Assembly (NCBI RefSeq): GCF_029869925.1
Contig: NZ_CP118605.1
Location: 3,934,001 to 3,998,000 of the forward strand
Origin: Microbulbifer bruguierae
GTDB taxonomy: Bacteria; Pseudomonadota; Gammaproteobacteria; Pseudomonadales; Cellvibrionaceae
Length of the DNA: 64,000 nt
Direction of reading: 5' to 3'
The notes beneath the pieces are model-generated. The model saw only the letters and a list, made by a program, of their open reading frames with translations. It ran no database searches and was not told the origin of the DNA. This document shows, in pieces, positions 45,371 to 53,200 of this stretch. Numbering within the stretch: position 1 is the first letter of the stretch; each line of letters begins with the position of its first letter. Made by a program: the position numbers and the translations under genes.

Positions 45371-45966
45371 TGAACCGTATCCTCACACAAACCTCTCTGC
45401 TGCGCGCTTCCCTGTGCGCACTGGTGCTGCTACTCAGCGCCTGCGTCAGCGGCCCCCAGACCTCCAGCCGCCCGGTTGATCCCATGAGCGTAAAGGTTGC
45501 GGGCGGTGTCAATCGCGACTTCCTGCAGGCCGTGGAATATATGCAGGGCGAGCGCTACCCCGAAGCCATCGAACTGCTGCAAAGTGTGGTCGAGCGGGAA
45601 CAACGCCTCTCCGCGCCTTACGTCAATCTCGGTATCGCCTACGTAAAAACGGACGACGAACAACATGCGGAAGAATCCTTTCGCCAGGCCCTGCGCGCAG
45701 CGCCATTTGACCCGGTAGCCAGCAACGAACTCGCCGTCCTCTACCGCCACCAGGGCCGCTTCGAGGATGCCAGAAGTATCTACGCAGAGTCGCTACAGCT
45801 GCACCCGGAAAACCTGCCGCTGATCAAAAACCTCGGCATTCTGTGCGACCTCTATCTTCAGGATGTGAATTGTGCACTCGCACAATTCGAGCAGTACCTG
45901 AACTATCAACCCGACGATGCCAAAGTCGCCATCTGGGTAACCGATCTCAAACGGAGGGCCAACTGA
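45370..45966 (+). CDS. Small TPR lipoprotein (Glt-like complex)
   Basis: A 198-residue lipoprotein (lipobox LSAC, Cys25). It holds about three to four TPR units: NRDFLQAVEYMQGERYPEAI, PYVNLGIAYVKTDDEQHAEE, ASNELAVLYRHQGRFEDARS. It ends with the tetratricopeptide-type helix FEQYLNYQPDDAKV. ATG overlaps the previous stop by one base, and the stop overlaps the next ATG. The size and anchoring resemble small pilotin-like TPR lipoproteins that help assemble outer-membrane parts; this role is inference. Confidence 0.84.
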   Translation: MNRILTQTSLLRASLCALVLLLSACVSGPQTSSRPVDPMSVKVAGGVNRDFLQAVEYMQGERYPEAIELLQSVVEREQRLSAPYVNLGIAYVKTDDEQHAEESFRQALRAAPFDPVASNELAVLYRHQGRFEDARSIYAESLQLHPENLPLIKNLGILCDLYLQDVNCALAQFEQYLNYQPDDAKVAIWVTDLKRRAN

Positions 45967-46268
45967 TGGCAAGCCAATTCCAGAAACTGACAGTACTTTT
46001 CCTGCTGTTGATCGCCTCCAGTGCTGGCGCACAGGACGAACAAAAAGAAAACAAAGTGGATACGGATGTTAAGGAGCTTTCCGGTATTTCCATTATCGGT
46101 AACAAAGAGGCTCCAAAGTCACTTTACATCGTTCCCTGGAAAAGCTCGGAAGTGGGCGTGGAAAGCGGACTCAGTTCCAGCCTGCTGGACCCCAGGCTGC
46201 AGCCGCTGGACAAAGAAGTGTTTTCTCGAGAGCTTGAGTTCTACCAGCTCAGTCTTACAGATGACTGA
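45966..46268 (+). CDS. Small exported protein of the Glt-like operon
   Basis: A 100-residue protein with a signal peptide (LTVLFLLLIASSAGAQ). The mature part contains ELSGISIIGNKEAPKSLYIV and PWKSSEVG, then PLDKEVFSRELEFY. No named domain is recognised. The start ATG overlaps the previous stop, which places it firmly in the operon. Its short secreted form suggests a plug or adaptor subunit in the periplasm. It is the last gene before the palindromic repeat. Confidence 0.8.
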   Translation: MASQFQKLTVLFLLLIASSAGAQDEQKENKVDTDVKELSGISIIGNKEAPKSLYIVPWKSSEVGVESGLSSSLLDPRLQPLDKEVFSRELEFYQLSLTDD

Positions 46269-46310
46269 AAAACAAATACTGACGAAGCATAAAACTGCAA
46301 ATTGAAGGAG

Positions 46311-46420
46311 GGGCGCCGGGGGCGAGTTTTCAAAAGCGTCGGCAACAGGGAAGTTGCCGACGCAGCGTACAGGGATGTATTTACAGCGGTTTTGAAAACT
46401 CGCCCCCGGTGGCCCGCCGC
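46311..46420. repeat. Compound palindromic intergenic repeat, copy 3
   Basis: Arms GGGGGCGAGTTTTCAAAA (46318-46335) and TTTTGAAAACTCGCCCCC (46390-46407) pair perfectly and the pairing extends outward. They enclose a hairpin GGCAACAGGGAAGTTGCC (46341-46358) and a diverged CAGGGATGTATTTACAGCGG block (46370-46389). It fills most of the 280-bp gap between the TPR half and the motor half of the operon, and could end, process or stabilise the transcript there. Confidence 0.9.
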
Positions 46421-46551
46421 CAAAGGGCTCCAAACAGAGCGCTATCAAACAGAGCTACGAAGTAACTAACCAAAAAACGACCACAACAGGTCAAAACTAG
46501 GCAAAGCGGAAAAAACCGCGGACCCGAGAAAGAAAACCAAGAGGGCAAATG

Positions 46552-47325
46552 ATGGATTTCTTGAACAGCGTAGTCGCGTTTTTTCAGACTGGTGGTGCGT
46601 TCATGTACCCCATTTTGGTGGTATTCGCGCTCGGCGCCGCGGTAGCAATCGAACGCTATATCCGCCTCGTCTACGAGCGCCACACCAACCGCGCCGCGTG
46701 GGAAAAGCTACAGCCAGTACTCAATGCCGGCGATTTTGACCGCGCCCGCAACCTCGTCAAAGACGACAACACCGGCGTAGGCCGGCTGCTCGCCATGGGC
46801 CTCGAACGTCAGGGCGCCGTACGCCGCCGTGAAGACATCGAAATCGCCATGGAAGAAAGCATCATGGAGACCATCCCGCAACTGGAAAAACGTACCCCCT
46901 ACGTTGCGCTCGGCTCCAACATCGCCACCCTGCTCGGCCTGCTCGGCACCATCATGGGCCTCATCGAAGCCTTCACCGCCGTAGCCAACGCTAACCCCGC
47001 AGAAAAGGCTGACCTGCTGTCCGCCAGTATCTCCGTGGCGATGAACACCACCGCCTTCGGCCTCATGGTCGGTATCGCACTGCTGATCGTACACGCTCTG
47101 TTGAATTCCCTTACCGGACAGATCGTCGATAGCCTCGAAATGGTCTCCGTCAAAGCACTCAACATCATGTCCTCCGGCACTCGCCGTCGCAGCGAAGCCG
47201 GCCAGGAAGAGCGTGCACCGGCGAGTGGCAAAACCGTGAACCCGGACATCCAGAAAACTCAGCAGGCACAGCAACAGTCCGCTTCGAAAAAAACTGACGA
47301 GAACCCCAAACCGGAATCCGCGTAA
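46552..47325 (+). CDS. MotA/TolQ/ExbB-type proton channel subunit
   Basis: A 257-residue inner-membrane protein with three membrane segments: about 12-36, and two after the large cytoplasmic loop (GSNIATLLGLLGTIMGLIEA and SISVAMNTTAFGLMVGIALL). The channel threonines of the family are kept in GLLGT and NTTAFG. ATG 46552 gives a seven-base spacing to GAGG; ATG 46549 is directly before it. The C-terminal 50 residues are Gln/Lys-rich and extend beyond the usual family end. With the two ExbD-type proteins it would form a proton-driven motor like AglR-AglQ-AglS in Myxococcus. It starts the second half of the operon. Confidence 0.93.
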   Translation: MDFLNSVVAFFQTGGAFMYPILVVFALGAAVAIERYIRLVYERHTNRAAWEKLQPVLNAGDFDRARNLVKDDNTGVGRLLAMGLERQGAVRRREDIEIAMEESIMETIPQLEKRTPYVALGSNIATLLGLLGTIMGLIEAFTAVANANPAEKADLLSASISVAMNTTAFGLMVGIALLIVHALLNSLTGQIVDSLEMVSVKALNIMSSGTRRRSEAGQEERAPASGKTVNPDIQKTQQAQQQSASKKTDENPKPESA

Positions 47326-47933
47326 TGAGAAGCAGGCGTCATAGCAGAGCCAAAGAAGCGCCCGAGCTGGACATCACCGCCTTCCTCAACCTGATGGTGG
47401 TACTGGTGCCTTTTCTGCTGGTTTCCGCAGTATTTTCCCGGGTCACTATTCTCGAACTGAATATGCCCAGCGGTGCCGGTGGCGGAGCGGAAGATCCGGG
47501 AGTAACCCTGGAAGTCGTGGTGCGTAAGGACGTACTCGAAATCAGCGACGGCGACAAAGTCATCGCCCGCTTTCCCAACCTGAACCAGGGGGAGGACGGT
47601 GCGCAATCCGTCGCGAGTGAAGATTCGGGAGCGGGCGCGCAAACTACGGTGGACGAAAACGGCATACCCGTTGTTGCGCCCACCGCGGAAGTGTATGACC
47701 TCAGCAAACTTCGGGAATACCTGATCCGTATTAAGCAGAGCTACCCCGATAAAACCGATACCACCCTGCTGATGGAGCCGGAAGTGGCCTATGAGCATCT
47801 TGTCGGCATCATGGATACCGTGCGCAGCGCGCAAGTGTTGCCGACACCGGAAGAAGGTGCAGCAGCGGATCCGGAAGCGAAGTCAGAGACAATGGAACTC
47901 TTTCCCGATATATCCCTGGGAGACGCGCCGTGA
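47325..47933 (+). CDS. ExbD/TolR-type motor subunit lacking the membrane aspartate
   Basis: A 202-residue protein with one membrane segment (about 17-40) and a periplasmic domain. In the ExbD family the membrane segment has the pattern PFIDVMLVLL, with Asp as proton carrier. Here the equivalent is ITAFLNLMVVLVPFLL, so the position is Asn22. The DNA codon is AAC. A linker of about 40 residues rich in Gly, Ala, Glu and Asp (about 87-125) is unusual. It overlaps the channel gene and the next ExbD gene by four bases or less. It probably pairs with the Asp-bearing second ExbD. Confidence 0.9.
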   Translation: MRSRRHSRAKEAPELDITAFLNLMVVLVPFLLVSAVFSRVTILELNMPSGAGGGAEDPGVTLEVVVRKDVLEISDGDKVIARFPNLNQGEDGAQSVASEDSGAGAQTTVDENGIPVVAPTAEVYDLSKLREYLIRIKQSYPDKTDTTLLMEPEVAYEHLVGIMDTVRSAQVLPTPEEGAAADPEAKSETMELFPDISLGDAP

Positions 47934-48505
47934 AACGTGAAAGCAGACGTATGAAGCGCATGGCGCGCAGCCGCAAGCGCAAAACGCCGGGCATGAACCT
48001 CACCTCGCTGATGGACGTGTTCACCATTCTGGTGTTCTTCCTGCTGACCAACAGTTCCAGCAACGAAGCCATCGAGGCGCCCAAGGTCATTACCCTGCCG
48101 GACTCGGTGGTGGAGTCGAAACCGCGTGAAACCGTCACCTTGATGGTCACCCACGACGAGGTATTGATCGAAGCCAAGCCGGTGATGACCACCGAGCAAC
48201 TGTTCCAGAGTGAAGAGTTGGTGATCGAGGCGATTCAGCAGGCGATGATTCGCGAAGTGGGCAAAGCCATGACGGTCGCCGGCGATGAGCTGGAAGAGGC
48301 CAAGGCCGCACTGGCCGAGCGCGCCGCCGCCGGTGAAGACGTCAGTGCCGAAGCCGCGGAACTACTGGCGGAACCGCCGGAAGTGAATATTCTGGCGGAC
48401 CGCACCGTGCCGTTCAGTGTGCTGAAAAAAGTCATGTCCAGCTGCACCAACGCCGGCTATACCCGTATTTCCCTCGCGGTCATCCAAAAAGCATCTCAGA
48501 GTTAG
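47930..48505 (+). CDS. ExbD/TolR-type motor subunit with membrane aspartate
   Basis: A 191-residue protein. A very basic N-terminal tail (first 20 residues) precedes the membrane segment NLTSLMDVFTILVFFLLTN, where Asp29 matches the essential proton-binding Asp of ExbD/TolR. The periplasmic part has an Ala/Glu-rich helical insert (about 105-140, DELEEAKAALAERAAAGEDV) before the final TolR-like strand-helix (VPFSVLKKVMSSCTNAGYT). GTG 47930 overlaps the previous stop (GTGA). Confidence 0.92.
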   Translation: MKRESRRMKRMARSRKRKTPGMNLTSLMDVFTILVFFLLTNSSSNEAIEAPKVITLPDSVVESKPRETVTLMVTHDEVLIEAKPVMTTEQLFQSEELVIEAIQQAMIREVGKAMTVAGDELEEAKAALAERAAAGEDVSAEAAELLAEPPEVNILADRTVPFSVLKKVMSSCTNAGYTRISLAVIQKASQS

Positions 48506-48514
48506 TGAGCGTTT

Positions 48515-49894
48515 GTGAATAATTTTCATCAACAAAAACAGGCACTGACAGCGAAGCAGAAAGTTGTTCGCCAGCAGCTGGCTGTACTCGAGAGCGAGCA
48601 CAGCCAGATTGATGGCCGGCTGGATACACTGCGTCGGGATGAGGCCAAGCATCAGTTGCTGGACGAAATTTCCGATCGTCTCGGCAAGCTCGAAGAGGCC
48701 GGTGCCGGTGATCTGTTCTGGGCTGAGCACTACAAGCAGGATGCTTCCAAAGCGCTGATCCATCGCCTGCAGAAAACCGTCAGTATCTATCATGCCAATT
48801 TGAACCTGCTGCATGAGCGCAAGCGCAAATTGCAGGATCAGATGGAAGACTGTCGCGATGACCTGTTCGAGTTGGATGCGGAGTTCCGCGAAATTCGCCA
48901 GGCGGAAGAAGATGTTCACTACGAGTATGAAGTCACGCGTGAAATCGGTAATTCCGCTTTCCGTGACGCCATCATGCCGTGGAACAACAATGGAGACGAC
49001 GAACGCCGCTTCCGCGTCAGCGTACTCGCGTGTCTGTTGCTGGCGTGCTTCCTCGGTTTCGGCGTGCACATCTGGCAACTGCCCGAGCCAGATGAAAGCG
49101 AAGTGGTGGAAGTACCCGAGCGCCTGGCCAAACTGGTTCTGGAAAAGAAAACCAAGCCGAAACCACCACCGGAGCAGGTGGTGAAAAAGCCGGAGGAGAA
49201 AAAGAAAGAGCCTGAAAAACCCAAGCAGGAAGTGGCGAAGGAAGAACCCAAGCCATCCAATGTTGAGAAAAAGCAGGTGAGCAAGAAAGTCGAGCGCGCC
49301 GGGGTACTGGCGTTCAAGGACAACTTCCAGGATCTGATTCAGGATGACCTGGATAAGCGCCTCGGTCAGCAGACTCAGCTCAGTACAGCGGGCAAGAAGG
49401 AGAACCGCAGTCAGCGCTCCCTGATTACCGCCGCGGCAAAATCCGGTTCCGACGGTATCAATACCGCCGCGCTCAGCCGCAATGCCGGTGGTGTGGGTAC
49501 GGCGCTGGAAGGGGTCAGTTTCTCGCGGGTATCCAGCGGTATCGGCACCGAGGGTGACTTCGCCGGTGAAGAGCGGCCGCTCAGCGAAGGTGTAGGACCG
49601 TCACGTACCGATGAAGAAATCCAGATTGTCTTCGATCGTTACAAGGCGGCACTGTACCGGATCTATAACCGGGAGTTGCGCAATAATCCGGCACTGCAGG
49701 GCAAGATGGTACTGCGTATTACCATTCAGCCAGACGGCTCCGTATCTCTGGCAAAAGTCGAGAGCAGCGATATGGATTCGCCGGCGCTCAACTCGGAGAT
49801 CGTTGCGCGGGTGAAACGGTTCAACTTTGGTGAAAAAGCCGGGGTGCCAACCATCACTATCCTCTACCCGATCGACTTCCTTCCCGCCGCCTGA
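48515..49894 (+). CDS. TonB-like protein with cytoplasmic coiled coil and AgmX/PglI-type C-terminus
   Basis: A 459-residue single-pass inner-membrane protein. Residues 1-160 are a charged cytoplasmic coiled coil. A membrane segment spans about 164-189 (RVSVLACLLLACFLGFGVHI). A Lys/Pro/Glu-rich periplasmic linker covers about 211-254, and a C-terminal TonB-like/AgmX domain covers about 366-459 (KMVLRITIQPDGSVSLAKV). AgmX/PglI proteins belong to the Myxococcus gliding system, where GltG and GltJ have the same order but regulatory FHA or zinc/GYF parts at the N-terminus. GTG 48515 is used. It would carry motor motion across the periplasm to the TPR proteins; this is inference. Confidence 0.86.
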   Translation: MNNFHQQKQALTAKQKVVRQQLAVLESEHSQIDGRLDTLRRDEAKHQLLDEISDRLGKLEEAGAGDLFWAEHYKQDASKALIHRLQKTVSIYHANLNLLHERKRKLQDQMEDCRDDLFELDAEFREIRQAEEDVHYEYEVTREIGNSAFRDAIMPWNNNGDDERRFRVSVLACLLLACFLGFGVHIWQLPEPDESEVVEVPERLAKLVLEKKTKPKPPPEQVVKKPEEKKKEPEKPKQEVAKEEPKPSNVEKKQVSKKVERAGVLAFKDNFQDLIQDDLDKRLGQQTQLSTAGKKENRSQRSLITAAAKSGSDGINTAALSRNAGGVGTALEGVSFSRVSSGIGTEGDFAGEERPLSEGVGPSRTDEEIQIVFDRYKAALYRIYNRELRNNPALQGKMVLRITIQPDGSVSLAKVESSDMDSPALNSEIVARVKRFNFGEKAGVPTITILYPIDFLPAA

Positions 49895-50214
49895 CCAGGG
49901 AGTGCGGAGCTCCGGCTCCGCATTCCAAAATACACTGCCGGGAACGCGGAGCCCCAGCTCCGCAACCAGCGCAACCACTTCGACTCGTTGAAGTGGTTGA
50001 GTTCTGGTTCCATAAAGTTCACAAACTACCTGAACTTTACCTGAGAACTGTTTGGCAAACGTAGAAAAAGTTCCCGCAAAGGCGCTTCAAGTTTGACTTG
50101 TTTCACGGTGCCAGCTACCCCCATCCCATAAAGTTCCGCGACCGGTTCCTTCCCCCGGTGCTGCCGCCTGTGCGGTGGCTGGCAAACTCAATTTTTGACT
50201 GGCAGCGGAACGTA
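49895..50214 (+). other. Hairpin-rich gap before the giant DUF11 gene
   Basis: No gene is seen. Four perfect hairpins occur in a row: TGCGGAG/CTCCGCA (49903-49922), GCGGAGC/GCTCCGC (49946-49963), CAACCACTTC/GAAGTGGTTG (49972-49999) and AAAGTTCA/TGAACTTT (50014-50038). The first two share the same arm and loop plan and may be small repeats. None has a strong T run. A TTGACT -35-like hexamer lies at 50093-50098 but its partner -10 is poor, so a promoter for the giant gene is not proven. Confidence 0.5.
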
Positions 50215-53200
50215 ATGACGTCTGAAGTAGAAAGACAAAAATCTTTAAAGCAAGCACTGGTTGGCTTTGTTTTCGGCTGCTTTGGAATGCTGCTGGGTTT
50301 GCCTGCTGCCTGGGCGCAGCAGAGCTGTCCCGCCGCCGCGCTCGACATCCAGATTACCGGCTACTGTGAATTGTGTGGCGGTGGTGAAGTGACCCTGACG
50401 CTCACCAATAACACCGCTGGCCAGCCGGGTAACACCAATAGAATTCAGTATCGCGATGAGAACCGGGATTTCACCAATGTGCAGGTGACCGTGGATCTGG
50501 GCGGACTGGAAACGGTATATGACGCGAGCCAGTACACCTTCAATATTGCGAGCATCCCGCGGGGCACGAGTGTTTCCCGCAGTTTTACCCTGACCGCGGA
50601 AAACGGGGTACGGGAGCAGCTGGTCAACGTTTTCTCTCGCCAGGAAATCACCGCTTCCGCCACGTACAGTTACGACAATTGCGGTGGCGAGGAGTACCGG
50701 CAGTGCCAGAACAACGGCGGTGGTGGCTGCGGCAGTTTCAGTGGCAATTGGGGCGATTGGCAGAATCTGCCGGGACAGGGAAGCCCGTCCAGTGAGTCAG
50801 ATACTGGCACCAGTAATCTGGATATCCGCGAGCCCGGTCCCGTGGTGACCAAGGCGGTGCGCAATATCGATGCCGGCATGCCGGATTTCTCCGACCAGAC
50901 GGTGCCGAATGGCGATATCACCTACGGTCACGAAGGCGACGGTATTATCTGGCGGGTCAACATCGCCAACGGCGGCAATGCACCCATGTACGACGTCATC
51001 TTCGATGACAGCATGAGTCCAGGTGGCGCCGCGAATATGGATATTCGAGCGCTGTGTCTGGACGAGGGGAACGCGGAAGTGGTGGCCAATGGAGGAGCAA
51101 TCCCTCCCTCCTGTACCGCGATCAGTGGTGACGAAATCGTCGGTCGACCGCTGTCCGATTTCAATTCAGGCTGGAACGTCCTCGAAGACGGCGAACAAGC
51201 GGTAATGTTCCTCGCAGGGACATTGCGCAATTCCTGTGTTGGCCAGGTCAATACCGTCAGCAATGTACTGTGGGGCTGCTTTAACAATAACGGTACCCCG
51301 GAAAACGGCCACGGTGGTATCGCGGACGCGGTGTTGAATGGCCTTCCGAGCTATCAGAACGGCGACGGCAGTGAGGCTTCCTTCAGCGCGCTGGCGGCAG
51401 CGACGCTGAGCGAAGGCCTGGGAAACGAGGGCTCTCTGAATTACCAGGTGGAGTACTCGGGCCTGGTGCAGGGCGACCCGGTGGGTATGCGCGGTATGGT
51501 GCGTATTCGGGTCCAGAACCTCACTGGCGGCACCGTCAAAAACGTGGTGCTGACGGATACTCTGCCCGAGGGCTATATTCTCGATCCGAATTTTGAACCG
51601 CAGCTGACCATCACTTCTTTCGATGGCAATTACAACGATTACGCGGGCCGCGTTTCCTCCATCGACTGGGTCAACCGTGTCCCGGTTACCGGTGACCAGA
51701 GTTACCTCGGCAATACCGATCTGAAAACCCCGATTTTTCACCTGACCAGTGACGGTGAAAATGCCAACCCGGGCTATGTCGACAGCGATGATGGGGTGGC
51801 CGATGCGGACGATCAGGTAGACCTGTTGCGCCACGGCGACGAGGCCACGGTCACCTTTCGTATTGTGCAGGTGAACCAGGATGGCTCCCTCACCTATTAC
51901 GATCGGATGGCAAACCTGGATGACCAGGATGAGAGCGGTGAGCGCGACGGCAGTCGCATTGATCCGCCGGCCATGACCGGGTTGAGCAACCGGCTGCATA
52001 TTGCGTGGGAAGATTTCTGTTCCAATAACGGCCTCACCCATGCCGAAGATGCGCCGCTGACCACACCATTTGCACCGGACCCGGAAAACCTCAACGTCGA
52101 TATCCCGCACCCGCTGTATATCATTCGCGATGAAGGCACCACGCCAATCACCGTGAATATCTGGAACAGCGGCGGACATACCGCTAGTGATTATCTCTTC
52201 TACGTTACCTTCGGTCAGGCAATTATCGTCGAAGGAGTGCCGACGCAATGTGATTTTGCCGATGGCAATCCCCCCTCACTGCCCGGTACGTTCAATGTGC
52301 CCGGCGCGGCCGGCGCACAGATACCGCTGTGGAATACACCCGCATGGCGCGGTGACAGCGATCCCAATGGTGACGGCAATCCGTTGCCCACCAATGCCAT
52401 TGTTTACCGCTGCGACCTGGGGGCGATCTCCGGTGGCGGTAGCGGGAGCCTGGAATTCGAGGTTCGTAAAAACCACGATCAGTCCGCCGCTGACGACCTG
52501 AGTATGCGCGCCGATGTGGTAGGCATGATCACCCTCGCGGACGACAGCCGGACCTACACTGCCGCAAGTCCGGGTGCGCTTTCCATACCCGCGGACTGGC
52601 GCAACAGCGACGAGGCTCTGGTCTACCCGACGCCGGCGAACCTGGTCGGTGGCACTACCCCGTCACAGCAGCTGGCAAACAATTACACCCTGGATACGGT
52701 GCGTGCCCGCGCGCTGGGCTTCAACCTGCTCAAGCGCTATGTACCCGGTAGCTGTAAAGAAGCAGATTATCGCGGTAGCGGTGATGGCGATGGTCGTGCA
52801 AACCCGCCGCAGATTCTGATCGGCGAAGAGTGTGATTACGAAATCTATGCCGGTGGCTGGTTCGGATTTGATACCCCCGGCTGGAATATTACTGTCGAGC
52901 CACTCAGTGTCGGCGATGCCTTGCCAGCCCACGCCGGCGGTGACGACAGTGCCACTGGTACTCAGCATTTTGTCCAGCAGCAAGAATTGCCTGCTCTCTG
53001 CTCTACCAGCGGCGGCCTGCCTGGCTCGCCGAACTCGGTTTGTCGCGGCGTGGTGTCCGCAAACAATTTCACCCCGGATGCGGTACTGGGCGGCGGTGAT
53101 CTGAGCTGGCTGTTCGGCGGTGTTGAAGTCATCACCAAGGACCGCTGGTTTCTCGCAAATATGACGACCCGCCTGCGCAATGAGGGCGAGGATTCAGTCA

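Noticed and set aside
46552..49894. Standard TonB-ExbB-ExbD system for energising the TonB receptor at the left edge
   Set aside because: The TonB-like protein has a large cytoplasmic coiled coil and an AgmX/PglI-type end, and the genes are joined to TPR proteins rather than a receptor. The receptor lies about 44 kb away.
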